A stretch of 64,000 nt of DNA from Phaeobacter cretensis (GCF_047372505.1 NZ_JBKBEU010000001.1:558001-622000), one strand, 5' to 3'; positions 54,022 through 62,841 are shown, counted from the stretch's first letter. Notes: generated by a model not told the origin, from the letters alone. Numbers and translations: made by a program.

Positions 54022-54483
54022 TCAATCTCCGCCAGAGCGGCGCGCAGCAAAAAAATCTTTTAGCAGAGTTTCCGCGGCACTGGCGCTTATACCTTCGTAA
54101 ACCTCTGGTGTGTGATGTGCCTGGGAATGCGAGAACACACAGGCCCCATGGGCGACACCGCCGGATTTAGGATCAGACGCACCGTAGTAGATACGTCCGA
54201 TACGGGCTGCAGCAATTGCAGCAGCGCACATCGCGCAGGGTTCCAGTGTGACGTAGAGGTCATGATCCATCAATCGTTCGGTGCCTGCAGCAGCACAGGC
54301 CTCTCGGATCACCAGCATCTCTGCATGAGCTGTCGGATCGTTCAATTCACGGGTGCGATTACCGGCTCTCGCAACCGCCTGACCTGCCGGAGAGATGAGA
54401 ACCGCCCCGACCGGCACCTCTCCGCGCGCCGCCGCAGCGCGCGCTTCCGCAAGAGCAATATCCATGTAAGAACGAAACGGCAT
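54022..54483 (-). CDS. tadA: tRNA-specific adenosine deaminase
   Basis: A 153-aa zinc deaminase that converts adenosine-34 to inosine in tRNA-Arg. It starts MPFRSYMDIALAEARAAAAR. The zinc motif is intact: H53-A-E55 in TAHAEMLVIREA, and Cys83 and Cys86 in LEPCAMCAAAI. The length fits bacterial TadA. It is divergent from the rluB-type gene across a 61-base gap. Inosine editing is essential in most bacteria. Confidence 0.94.
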   Translation of the reverse strand: MPFRSYMDIALAEARAAAARGEVPVGAVLISPAGQAVARAGNRTRELNDPTAHAEMLVIREACAAAGTERLMDHDLYVTLEPCAMCAAAIAAARIGRIYYGASDPKSGGVAHGACVFSHSQAHHTPEVYEGISASAAETLLKDFFAARRSGGD

Positions 54484-54544
54484 GCCCCTCCCTGCCTCAG
54501 AATGGGAGCTTTCGCAACTGCGCGGAATGATCTATGGCCTCCAT

Positions 54545-55870
54545 ATGAGCAAAACACCATCTTCCCCCAAGGGCCAGCGCCCCGGCACGGCCAAACCGGC
54601 CCGCACCACACGTCCAGTAGCGGCGCGTACAAGTAAGGCAGCTGCCGACTCGTCCGCAACCGGCGACAGCCCTGAAGGCGACCGCATCGCCAAAGTCCTG
54701 TCCCGCTCCGGTGTCGCCTCCCGACGTGAAGCCGAACGGATGATCGCCGAAGGTCGCGTCGCGGTGAACGGTAAGGTGATCGACAGCCCGGCGCTCAACG
54801 TGGTCTTGGGTCGGGATCGGATCGTGGTGGATGGCAATCCGATGCAAGATCCCGAACCACCGCGTTTGTGGATGTATCACAAACCATCAGGTCTGGTGAC
54901 AACGACAAGTGACGAGTTGGACCGCAAGACCATCTTTGACGAATTACCCGAGGACATGCCGCGCGTCATGACCGTGGGTCGGCTCGACCTCAACTCCGAA
55001 GGATTGCTGCTGCTGACCAACGACGGCGGGATCAAGCGCCAGTTGGAACTGCCCTCGACGGGGTGGCTGCGCCGTTACCGCGTTCGGATCAACGGCCGCC
55101 CGCAAGACACTGATTTTGAACCACTAAGGCAGGGGTTGGTGATCGAGGGGGAACGGTTCCAGCCGATGACCGTGGCACTGGACCGCCAGCAGGGCGCAAA
55201 TGCCTGGCTGACAATTGGCCTGCGCGAAGGCAAAAACCGCGAAATCCGCCGCGCCATCGAAGATATCGGCTTCACGGTAAACCGCCTGCTCCGCCTGTCC
55301 TACGGTCCGTTTCAGCTGGGCGCTCTGAAACCCGGAGAGGTCGAAGAACTGCGTTCACGCGTTGTTCGCGATCAGCTGGGTTTAGCAGCTCCGGACACCG
55401 AAGAAGAGGAAAAGCCCAAACGGCCTGTGCGACAGCGCCCCGGCTCTGGTTCCGGTTCCGGTTCCGGTTCCGGTTCCGGCAAACCAGCGAGTAAACCGAG
55501 CGCAAGGCTAGGCGGAAAACCGGCAGGGAAACCTCTCGGTCGATCCTTTGGCACGTCAGAGCGGTCTGGTGAAAAGTCCGGCGACCGCACCGGTGCCCGT
55601 CCTTCGGGGAAGTTCTCCTCCTCGGGCAAGCCCGGCGGCAAATTCGCAGGCAAAGGCAAATCATCTGATCGGTTTGCGGATCGATCCGACGGCAAAACAT
55701 CAGGCGGCAGCGCAGCCAGATCGTCTGACAGACCTGGCGGCAAGCCCGTAGGCAAATTCGGGAGCAAACCTGGTGGCAAGCCAAGCGGTAAACCTTCCGG
55801 TGGTGGTGGAAACCGCAGTACCGGGCGCGGCCCTGCACCGCGCAGCGGTGGCAAGCCACCACGCCGATAA
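54545..55870 (+). CDS. rluB: RluB-family rRNA pseudouridine synthase with long disordered tail
   Basis: A 441-aa protein starting MSKTPSSPKGQRPGTAKPAR at 54545. A basic leader is followed by an S4-like RNA-binding domain (VASRREAERMIAEGRVAVNG) and the RsuA/RluB catalytic domain with GRLDLNSEGLLLLTNDG, containing the catalytic Asp. The last 150 residues are a low-complexity Ser/Gly/Lys/Pro tail with many GKP repeats and a run of Gly-Ser. Pseudouridine formation in 23S rRNA is the expected role. Such tails occur in alphaproteobacterial RluB and probably bind RNA. Confidence 0.92.
   Translation: MSKTPSSPKGQRPGTAKPARTTRPVAARTSKAAADSSATGDSPEGDRIAKVLSRSGVASRREAERMIAEGRVAVNGKVIDSPALNVVLGRDRIVVDGNPMQDPEPPRLWMYHKPSGLVTTTSDELDRKTIFDELPEDMPRVMTVGRLDLNSEGLLLLTNDGGIKRQLELPSTGWLRRYRVRINGRPQDTDFEPLRQGLVIEGERFQPMTVALDRQQGANAWLTIGLREGKNREIRRAIEDIGFTVNRLLRLSYGPFQLGALKPGEVEELRSRVVRDQLGLAAPDTEEEEKPKRPVRQRPGSGSGSGSGSGSGKPASKPSARLGGKPAGKPLGRSFGTSERSGEKSGDRTGARPSGKFSSSGKPGGKFAGKGKSSDRFADRSDGKTSGGSAARSSDRPGGKPVGKFGSKPGGKPSGKPSGGGGNRSTGRGPAPRSGGKPPRR
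55448..55477 (+). repeat. GGTTCC hexanucleotide run in the rluB tail
   Basis: Five perfect tandem copies of GGTTCC (55448-55477) encode a Gly-Ser run. The repeat extends imperfectly to 55442 and 55480. Such runs can slip and change length without shifting the frame, because the unit is six bases. Confidence 0.9.
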
Positions 55871-55980
55871 TAGCCAAGGTCGAGAAGCTGCGTCTATGGC
55901 ATCAGAGTTCCCCCTAGCAAGATGGCGCTGCATATCCTAAGTTTCCAATTGGTTGGAGCGCTCATCTCGGGGGAATAGAC

Positions 55981-56055
55981 GTGCAGAAACTCGCCTTTGT
56001 GGCCTTGCTGATCCTAATGATCGGTCTGGCAACCGGCTGGCTGGTCGGAGGCTGA
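55981..56055 (+). CDS. Candidate 24-aa membrane micro-protein upstream of the XpaC-like gene
   Basis: GTG at 55981, preceded by a GGGGGA ribosome-site-like run, encodes VQKLAFVALLILMIGL and then ATGWLVGG, a single hydrophobic helix. The stop is 4 bases before the XpaC-like start at 56060. Position, strand and helix hydrophobicity make it plausible as a leader or partner of the following membrane protein, but at this length chance is a real alternative. No homologue can be named. Confidence 0.4.
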   Translation: MQKLAFVALLILMIGLATGWLVGG

Positions 56056-56059
56056 TCGC

Positions 56060-56968
56060 ATGGCACAACGTTTTGGCGGCAAATACAGCCCCGATGACCG
56101 CGACCCGAAAGCGGAACAGGAGCCCGAGGCGCGCCCAGCGCCCAACGGGTATCGCAGCGCTAAGGTCGATCCCGTTGGGGTGCGCGCCAACCTGATGGTA
56201 CTGCCTGCCGGGTTAATAGCACTCTTGTCAGTTTTCTCGAGCGCCGCCGGATTGGCCTTTGGCTTACTCGCAGCCGCTACATGGGCCGGGTCCGCCTATC
56301 TGTTACGCGATGGCCTACGTGCCGAAGCGGCCTATGATGAACGCACCGTTGCGCGCCGCCCTGTGCTTCCGCGCAAAATTGTAGCCGCCGGTTTATGTGG
56401 AGTTGGCACCCTGTTTGCCGTGTGGCGACAAGACCCCGGAGCGCTGTCAGCTCTGATTTATGCCACTGCAGCCTTAGGCCTGCACATCGCCGCATTTGGC
56501 CTTGACCCACTAAGCGACAAGGGCACAGAGGGCATCGACGGTTTTCAGCGTGATCGCGTTGCCCGCGTTGTCGATGAGGCCGAAAACTATCTGTCTGCCA
56601 TGAAAGATGCCGCCCTGCGCGCCCGTGATCGCAAGGTCGAACAGCGCGTAGATGCATTTCAGGAAGTCGCACGCGATCTTTTCCGCACGGTTGAGGAAGA
56701 TCCTCGCGACCTGACCGGAGCACGGCGCTACCTGACAGTTTATTTGATGGGCGCACGCGACGCGACAATCAAGTTTGCCGATATCTACACCCGCAGTGGC
56801 GACGCCCAATCACGCGTAGATTATCTGGCGTTGTTACAGGATCTTGAGGAAAACTTCGCCGCCCGCACCCGCAAGATGCTACGAGAAGATCGCACTGATC
56901 TGACCGTTGAAATCGACGTGCTGCGGGATCGTTTGCAGCGTGAGGGTGTCCATCTGGACACCCGCTGA
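56060..56968 (+). CDS. XpaC-like membrane protein
   Basis: A 302-aa protein starting MAQRFGGKYSPDDRDPKAEQ. A basic, proline-rich N terminus is followed by four hydrophobic segments (about 45-150: VLPAGLIALLSVFSSAAGLA and others) and a long helical cytoplasmic domain (about 165-302). The pattern is that of XpaC, annotated as 5-bromo-4-chloroindolyl phosphate hydrolysis protein. XpaC homologues sit next to TelA-like genes in many bacteria, as here. The hydrolysis phenotype is indirect; a role in envelope or toxic-anion stress is more likely. It starts 22 bases upstream of the telA-like gene. Confidence 0.8.
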   Translation: MAQRFGGKYSPDDRDPKAEQEPEARPAPNGYRSAKVDPVGVRANLMVLPAGLIALLSVFSSAAGLAFGLLAAATWAGSAYLLRDGLRAEAAYDERTVARRPVLPRKIVAAGLCGVGTLFAVWRQDPGALSALIYATAALGLHIAAFGLDPLSDKGTEGIDGFQRDRVARVVDEAENYLSAMKDAALRARDRKVEQRVDAFQEVARDLFRTVEEDPRDLTGARRYLTVYLMGARDATIKFADIYTRSGDAQSRVDYLALLQDLEENFAARTRKMLREDRTDLTVEIDVLRDRLQREGVHLDTR

Positions 56969-56990
56969 CATAGCCATAAGGAATTTGCAC

Positions 56991-58187
56991 ATGTCCGAGA
57001 CGACTCAAAAGAAAGCCGCCCAAGAGGCAAAGGAAATTTCCGAAATCACCGCGATCGCCTTGCCGGAACCGATGGCCGAAATCCAATCTCTGGAACAAGC
57101 CGATCAAACCACCAGTACCGATATCAAGTCACGCATGGCGCAGATCGACATGTCGGACAGCAATTCGATCATCAACTTTGGCTCTGGCGCACAGGCCGAA
57201 TTGCAGCAAATCAGCCAGGCCATGCTAACGGATGTTCGCAATAAGGACGTAGGCCCCGCCGGAGATTCTCTGCGCAATATCGTCACCACCATCCGAGGCT
57301 TTTCGGTGTCGGAACTTGACGTGCGTCGCAAGCGTAGCTTCTGGGAGCGGCTGTTGGGTCGGGCCGCGCCTTTCGCCAAATTCACCGCGCGGTTTGAGGA
57401 CGTACAAGACCAGATCGACCGCGTTACCGACAATCTTCTCGGTCATGAACATAAGCTGCTGAAAGACATTAAGTCACTCGACCTGCTCTATGCCAAGACA
57501 CTGGATTTCTATGACGAGCTGGCGCTCTATATCGCGGCCGGTGAGGCCAAACTTGCTGATCTGGATGTCACCGAGATCCCTGCACTTGAGGACGCCGTTG
57601 CTGCTGCACCTGAGGCGGATCAGGTCATGCGCGCACAGGAGCTACGCGACATGCGGGCGGCACGTGACGATCTTGAACGCCGAGTGCATGATCTGAAGCT
57701 AACACGCCAGGTGACCATGCAGTCTCTGCCATCCATACGGCTGGTGCAGGAAAATGACAAATCACTGGTCACCAAGATCAATTCCACGCTGGTGAATACC
57801 GTACCGCTCTGGGAAACCCAGCTAGCGCAGGCGGTTACCATCCAGCGCTCTGCCGAGGCGGCGGCTGCAGTGCGCGATGCCAATGATCTGACAAATGAAC
57901 TGTTGACCTCTAACGCCGCTAACTTGCGGGAGACCAACAAGGTGATCCGCGAAGAAATGGAACGGGGTGTCTTCGACATCGAAGCAGTGAAACAGGCTAA
58001 TGCAGATCTAATCGGTACCATTCAGGAAAGCCTGCAGATCGCTGATGATGGTAAGGCCAAGCGTGCCGCTGCAGAACAGGATCTGAAGAAGATGGAAGCC
58101 GAATTGCGCGACACATTGGCGGCTGCAAAAGCGCGTCGCGATGGTGTCGGCGACAACGCAGCCACGGCGGTCCCCGGCACGGCATGA
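56991..58187 (+). CDS. telA: TelA/KlaA-like toxic-anion-resistance protein
   Basis: A 398-aa soluble, mostly helical protein starting MSETTQKKAAQEAKEISEI. The family pattern includes MAQIDMSDSNSIINFGSGAQ, FWERLLGRAAPFAKFTARFE and a long coiled-coil with LTRQVTMQSLPSIRLVQEND. TelA homologues were first linked to tellurite resistance on plasmids and are now seen as part of Ter-like stress modules of unclear biochemistry. The start is fixed by the family. The next gene starts inside its stop codon (ATGA overlap), so the two are translated together. Confidence 0.9.
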   Translation: MSETTQKKAAQEAKEISEITAIALPEPMAEIQSLEQADQTTSTDIKSRMAQIDMSDSNSIINFGSGAQAELQQISQAMLTDVRNKDVGPAGDSLRNIVTTIRGFSVSELDVRRKRSFWERLLGRAAPFAKFTARFEDVQDQIDRVTDNLLGHEHKLLKDIKSLDLLYAKTLDFYDELALYIAAGEAKLADLDVTEIPALEDAVAAAPEADQVMRAQELRDMRAARDDLERRVHDLKLTRQVTMQSLPSIRLVQENDKSLVTKINSTLVNTVPLWETQLAQAVTIQRSAEAAAAVRDANDLTNELLTSNAANLRETNKVIREEMERGVFDIEAVKQANADLIGTIQESLQIADDGKAKRAAAEQDLKKMEAELRDTLAAAKARRDGVGDNAATAVPGTA

Positions 58188-59158
58188 CCAAGGCTGATAT
58201 CATATTGCAGGGTGGAGCGTTGCGACGGCTGTTTCCGGCGCTTGTCGGCACTGTTGCCACCGCCGCCTTGCTTATGGGGTGTGAACCGTTGGCGGAGCGG
58301 ACGTCTCTGGTGCCGCCAACGCGACCAGCCAATTTGACCCCCGCGCCCAGAACACCCTCGGCCGAGAGCCAAAGGTTGGCGCGCTACTACGGTGCTTTGC
58401 AGCAGGATCTGCTGACACGGGGATTGTTGCGTACCGACGGCGGTGGCCCGGAAACGCCGTATGATGCAGATGATCTGCGCCAAAACTTCGAGTTAATCGC
58501 CTTTTATGACGAATATGGCAGTGGCAATCTGCGCACCTCGGGCGCATTGGGGCGCTGGGAGGGGCCGGTGCGGCTGCGCGCAGATTTTGGCCCTTCGGTC
58601 AGCGCGGAACAGCGGCAGAAAGACAGCCAGACCCTTGATAACTATGCCGCGCGTCTGGCGAGGGTCACAGGCCACCCGATCAGCACCACCACCAGCCGTG
58701 CCCGCGCCAATTTCAACGTGATTTTTGCCGGGGCCGACGATAGCGCGTATGTCGCCGAACGGGTGCGCGATCTCTTGCCTTCGATCAGTGATGCCGATCT
58801 TCAGGTCTTTGCCAACCCGCCGCAAAGTTACTATTGCCTCGTGCGCGCGGGCGGCCTGCAGGCAGATCCCTCCTCTTACATGCGCGGAGTGGCGCTCATA
58901 CGCGCTGAACACCCAGATCTGGCACGCCGCAGCTGTATCCACGAAGAAATCGCCCAAGGCCTAGGCCTGCGCAATGACAGCCCAAGCGCGCGCCCCTCGA
59001 TCTTCAACGATGACGATGAATTTGCGCTTCTGACCAGCCATGATGAGAACCTGTTACAGGTTCTCTATGACTCACGTCTGCGCCCTGGCATGTCCGCCGA
59101 TGAGGCCCGGCCGATCGTAAAGACAATAGCATATGATATATTGGGGGAGCCACAGTAG
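58184..59158 (+). CDS. DUF2927 lipoprotein with HEE metallopeptidase-like motif
   Basis: A 324-aa protein starting MTKADIILQGGALRRLFPAL. A signal peptide ends with ALLMGC, a lipobox. The mature domain contains YYGALQQDLLTRGLLRTDG and the DUF2927 core ending in SCIHEEIAQGLGLRNDS. The HEE...LG pattern resembles zinc-peptidase-like helices, and family members are often annotated as metallopeptidase-like, but HExxH is not complete. It overlaps telA by four bases and precedes the SPFH gene, so it belongs to this stress-like operon. Confidence 0.85.
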   Translation: MTKADIILQGGALRRLFPALVGTVATAALLMGCEPLAERTSLVPPTRPANLTPAPRTPSAESQRLARYYGALQQDLLTRGLLRTDGGGPETPYDADDLRQNFELIAFYDEYGSGNLRTSGALGRWEGPVRLRADFGPSVSAEQRQKDSQTLDNYAARLARVTGHPISTTTSRARANFNVIFAGADDSAYVAERVRDLLPSISDADLQVFANPPQSYYCLVRAGGLQADPSSYMRGVALIRAEHPDLARRSCIHEEIAQGLGLRNDSPSARPSIFNDDDEFALLTSHDENLLQVLYDSRLRPGMSADEARPIVKTIAYDILGEPQ

Positions 59159-59245
59159 CTCCCTGCGCCTGTATGCCTTACCCTTGCGAGGCTACGGCAC
59201 ACGCCTGACCAGATGCCGTGTGCATCACCGAAAGAGGATGAAACT

Positions 59246-60436
59246 ATGGGTATATTCGACTTTCTCAAAGGAGAGTTCATCGACGTCATCCACTGGACCG
59301 ATGACACCAACGATACGCTTGTTTGGCGGTTTGAGCGCGAAGATCACGCAATCAAATACGGGGCCAAACTAACCGTGCGTGAAGGCCAGGCCGCCGTCTT
59401 TGTCCACGAAGGTCAATTGGCGGACGTCTTCACCCCTGGTCTCTATATGCTTGAGACCAACAACATGCCGGTGATGACGACTTTGCAGCATTGGGATCAC
59501 GGGTTTCAGTCACCGTTCAAATCCGAGATCTATTTCGTCGACACCACGCGTTTCAACGATCTGAAGTGGGGTACGAAAAACCCAATTATGGCGCGCGACC
59601 CTGAGTTCGGTCCGGTCCGGCTGCGCGCGTTCGGAACCTATAGCATCCGGGTTGTTGATCCTGCACGTTTCCTGACCGAAATCGTTGGCACCGATGGTGA
59701 ATTCACCATGGATGAGATTTCATTCCAGATCCGCAATATCATTGTTCAACAAGTGAGCCGCGTGCTTGCAGGCTCGGGTATCCCTGTTCTCGATATGGCA
59801 GCAAATACTGCTGATCTGGGTAAGCTGGTCGCAGCCGAGATCACAGCAACAGTGGCCGAGTACGGCATTGCAATTCCGGAGCTGTATATCGAGAATATCT
59901 CGTTGCCCGCAGCCGTAGAACAGGCCTTGGACAAACGCACCCAGATGGGCATCGTCGGCGATCTTGGACGTTACACCCAGTTCTCTGCGGCCGAGGCGAT
60001 GACGGCCGCCGCTCAGACCCCAAATAGCGGGATGGGTGCCGGGATGGGCATGGGAATGGGCATGGCGATGGCGCAGCAGATGGCTCAGATGGCGCAACCC
60101 GGTGCCGCCGGTCATGCAGCGGGTCACGCTTCCGGTCCTTGGAGCGCCCGGCGCGCGCCCGCTGCCACGCAAGCGCCAGCGCAAGCCGCGCCCATCGCAC
60201 CGCCGCCACCGCCAGTGGAGCATGTCTGGCACATTGCCGAGAACGGTCAAACCACAGGGCCGTATTCAAAGGCACGTTTGGGCCGTATGGCGCAGGAAGG
60301 CGGATTACGCCGCGACAGTCTGGTCTGGACACCCGGCCAAGACGGCTGGAAGTCCGCTGGCGATGTATTGGAGCTGGCACAGCTCTTCACTGTCCTGCCA
60401 CCGCCTCCTCCGCCACCGGCTCCGCCAGCCAACTAA
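59246..60436 (+). CDS. SPFH-domain protein with C-terminal GYF_2-type domain (YdjI-like)
   Basis: A 396-aa protein starting MGIFDFLKGEFIDVIHWTDD. The SPFH/band-7 domain (about 1-250) of the viral-core/YdjI type contains FTPGLYMLETNNMPVMTTLQ and LRAFGTYSIRVVDPARFL. A methionine-glycine-rich linker (GMGAGMGMGMGMAMAQQ) and a proline-rich part follow. The C-terminal domain (about 317-385) has VWHIAENGQTTGPYSKARL and a later WTPGQDGW, a GYF_2-like fold that binds proline-rich peptides. The scaffold probably organises the membrane partners of this operon. It is cytoplasmic, as no signal peptide is seen. Confidence 0.88.
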   Translation: MGIFDFLKGEFIDVIHWTDDTNDTLVWRFEREDHAIKYGAKLTVREGQAAVFVHEGQLADVFTPGLYMLETNNMPVMTTLQHWDHGFQSPFKSEIYFVDTTRFNDLKWGTKNPIMARDPEFGPVRLRAFGTYSIRVVDPARFLTEIVGTDGEFTMDEISFQIRNIIVQQVSRVLAGSGIPVLDMAANTADLGKLVAAEITATVAEYGIAIPELYIENISLPAAVEQALDKRTQMGIVGDLGRYTQFSAAEAMTAAAQTPNSGMGAGMGMGMGMAMAQQMAQMAQPGAAGHAAGHASGPWSARRAPAATQAPAQAAPIAPPPPPVEHVWHIAENGQTTGPYSKARLGRMAQEGGLRRDSLVWTPGQDGWKSAGDVLELAQLFTVLPPPPPPPAPPAN

Positions 60437-60883
60437 CAGATGCATCGCTGCAGGGCGCTGGACAAAAAGTGCCCTGCAAATGATCTACGCAGCTCTTATG
60501 TCGCTAAGATTCTCGACCAATAATCCGATGCAGTGCGCTGTCATGGCTTCACTGGACAAGCTTGATTCCGTTGCTCTAAATCGTTCTGGCCGAAGCTGGC
60601 GAAAACGACACCAAGCCCAGTTTCGCACCTGCCACAGACGCCCGCGTTGGATTGATCCATTCGCCAGTCGCGCTGATCTGGATCCTGGTCTATTTGCGCA
60701 AAGGGCTATTCGCGCCTGCAAGAGCTGGCGGAATATCAGCATGAGATCGCGTGTGATGCGTTGCGATTTGTCATTGTCCCCTGCGGGGTGTTGTTCCAGC
60801 TTTGGCATCATTTCTTGTTGAAGGACGTCGCCCACGGCATCATGGTGCCGGAACCGCTGCACTAGTATCTTTGAGGCCCATTT
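60437..60883. other. Gap with possible decayed open frame
   Basis: 450 bases between the SPFH gene and the zinc-ribbon gene. Two plus-strand frames overlap: 60580-60744 reads ...VGLIHSPVALIWILVYLRKG..., and 60677-60865 reads ...SRLQELAEYQHEIACD then ALRFVIVPCGVLFQLW to ...VPEPLH, followed by a stop. Together they look like one small membrane protein with a frameshift between about 60690 and 60720, but no family is recognised. It could be a remnant, or chance. Confidence 0.3.
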
Positions 60884-62041
60884 GTGACCCATACGCCGCC
60901 ACCTCCGCCACCGTCCACTCAGTCTTCAGCTGGCAATATGTCGGCATCCAACACTGACGCACCCTTGGAAGAGCACCGTTTTCCTTGTGAGCAATGCGGG
61001 GCGGATTATCGATATGATCCGCAGAATGGCACTCTCACCTGTGATCATTGCGGCCATCAGGAGACAATCCGATCCGGCCCGTGGCGTGGTGGCAGCCTGC
61101 GCGAGTTGGATTTTGAAACTGCGCTGGCATCCGGTCTCGCCGAGGCCGATATGGAAGAAACCCGTGTATTGCGCTGTCCGAACTGCGCTGCACAGGTTGA
61201 ACTGGGTCCGCAAAACCATGCCGGCGAATGCCCCTTCTGTGCGACGCCGATGGTCACAGACACCGGAACTCACCGCCATATTAAACCCAAGGGCGTTCTC
61301 CCCTTCGCCTTTGACGAACGCAGCGCTCATCAAGCGATGTCGAACTGGTTGGGACGGCTGTGGTTCGCCCCAAACGGCCTGCAGCAATATGCCCGAAAGG
61401 GGCGGCGCATGGATGGCATCTATGTGCCGTATTGGACCTTTGACGCTGACACCCGGTCACAGTATCGCGGCCAACGCGGCACGGTCTACTATGTCACTGA
61501 AACGGTGATGGTCGATGGAAAGCGCCAGTCCCGCCAAGTACCGAAAGTCCGGTGGCGACCTGTTTCAGGTCGGGTTAAACGGTTCTTTGACGATGTTCTT
61601 GTTTTGGCGTCCAAGAGCCTCCCAAAGAAGAATACCGATGCGCTTGAACCTTGGGATCTTTCAGCGCTGGAACCCTATCAGCCACAGTATCTGGCCGGTT
61701 TCCGGGCCGAAGTCTATGCGGTGGAACTGGACAAAGGCTACAGCGAGGCCAATGCGCGGATGCGCAGGGTGATTGAGCGTGACGTCCGGTTCGACATCGG
61801 CGGAGATCGTCAACGCATTGAACATATCGACAGTGAATTTGACGATATCACTTTCAAACACGTGCTGCTGCCGGTCTGGCTAGCGGCCTATAGATACCGG
61901 GGAAAAACCTACCGCTTCGTGGTGAACGGCCAATCAGGCCGGGTACAGGGGGAACGCCCCTATTCCGCGTGGAAGATCGCAGCGGCCATAGCATTGGCCA
62001 TGCTGGTCGGCGGAGCAGTGGCCTACTTCGGATCGCGTTAA
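60884..62041 (+). CDS. Zinc-ribbon (TFIIB-type) membrane protein, YdjJ-like
   Basis: A 385-aa protein, probably from GTG 60884 (ATG 60938 is the alternative). Two zinc-ribbon pairs are visible: CEQCGADYRY with CDHCGHQE, and CPNCAAQVE with CPFCATPM. The middle part reads GIYVPYWTFDADTRSQYRGQRG. A single C-terminal membrane helix (AAAIALAMLVGGAVAYFG) anchors it. This is the architecture of YdjJ-like partners of SPFH proteins. Together with the SPFH, DUF2927, TelA and XpaC genes it completes a probable membrane-associated stress module. Confidence 0.85.
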   Translation: MTHTPPPPPPSTQSSAGNMSASNTDAPLEEHRFPCEQCGADYRYDPQNGTLTCDHCGHQETIRSGPWRGGSLRELDFETALASGLAEADMEETRVLRCPNCAAQVELGPQNHAGECPFCATPMVTDTGTHRHIKPKGVLPFAFDERSAHQAMSNWLGRLWFAPNGLQQYARKGRRMDGIYVPYWTFDADTRSQYRGQRGTVYYVTETVMVDGKRQSRQVPKVRWRPVSGRVKRFFDDVLVLASKSLPKKNTDALEPWDLSALEPYQPQYLAGFRAEVYAVELDKGYSEANARMRRVIERDVRFDIGGDRQRIEHIDSEFDDITFKHVLLPVWLAAYRYRGKTYRFVVNGQSGRVQGERPYSAWKIAAAIALAMLVGGAVAYFGSR

Positions 62042-62141
62042 CACTTGGGATCGCTTTGCCCCCAGGATCGCTTCAAACCGTGTGATGCATGCCCATTCTT
62101 TCTTTGCATCATATGGCACACCCACGGCACGAGGATCTCCA

Positions 62142-62813
62142 ATGACCACCCTGCCCGCACTTGATGTTTTGTTCAGTCAGCGCCACAGCTGCCGCGCCTT
62201 TCGGCCCGACCAAGTACCCCGCGCGGTGATCGAAGATATTATTCGCTGCGCGCAGAAGATCCCATCCTGGTGTAATGCGCAGCCGTGGCAGGTGACGATG
62301 TTCGGCGGCAAAGCTACCGATATGCTGCGCGACGCGCTGAAGGAGGCGGTCGAAACGGCCTCCGCTGCACCCGATCTGCAGTTTCCCGAGCGCTACAGCG
62401 GGGACTATAAAGCGCGCCGACATGCCTGCGGTTGGGCCTTATACGAGGCAGTTGGTGTCACACGCGGCGACCGGGCAGCTTCACATCGGCAAATGATGCG
62501 GAATTTTGACCTGTTTGACGCCCCCCACTGCGCGATTCTGACCAGCCCCAAAGAGCTTGGCCCATATGGCGCGCTAGATTGCGGTGGTTTTATAGCCGGC
62601 TTCACGCTAGCCGCGACTGCCGCCGGTGTCGCCACGATTGCGCAGGCAGCTGTTGCGACATATGCCCCGATGCTTCACGCGGTTTGCGGCATACCAGAGG
62701 ATCGCAATATCCTTTGTGCGCTGTCGTTTGGCTATGCTGATACGGATCATCCGGCCAATCAATTCCGAACCGAACGCGCCGAGCTTGAAGAGTTCATCAG
62801 CTGGCGCGATTGA
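62142..62813 (+). CDS. Nitroreductase-family flavoprotein
   Basis: A 223-aa FMN-dependent nitroreductase starting MTTLPALDVLFSQRHSCRAF. The FMN-phosphate site is RHSCRAFRPDQVPR, and a second contact is in PSWCNAQPWQVTMF. The C-terminal half has GVATIAQAAVATYAPML. Substrates could be nitro compounds, quinones or flavin. It is on the plus strand after the zinc-ribbon gene with a 100-base gap and is close to dtd. The frame is open upstream, but the start at 62142 suits the ribosome site GAGG. Confidence 0.92.
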   Translation: MTTLPALDVLFSQRHSCRAFRPDQVPRAVIEDIIRCAQKIPSWCNAQPWQVTMFGGKATDMLRDALKEAVETASAAPDLQFPERYSGDYKARRHACGWALYEAVGVTRGDRAASHRQMMRNFDLFDAPHCAILTSPKELGPYGALDCGGFIAGFTLAATAAGVATIAQAAVATYAPMLHAVCGIPEDRNILCALSFGYADTDHPANQFRTERAELEEFISWRD

Positions 62814-62841
62814 CACGGCCCATCACTACGCAGGAAACCAC

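Noticed and set aside
54482..54544. Earlier start of the rluB-type gene at 54482
   Set aside because: It would overlap tadA's start. The internal Met at 54545 gives the usual basic leader of the family.
60485..60892. Minus-strand open frame between the SPFH and zinc-ribbon genes
   Set aside because: It has no ribosome site or family resemblance, and it overlaps the protein-like plus-strand segments.
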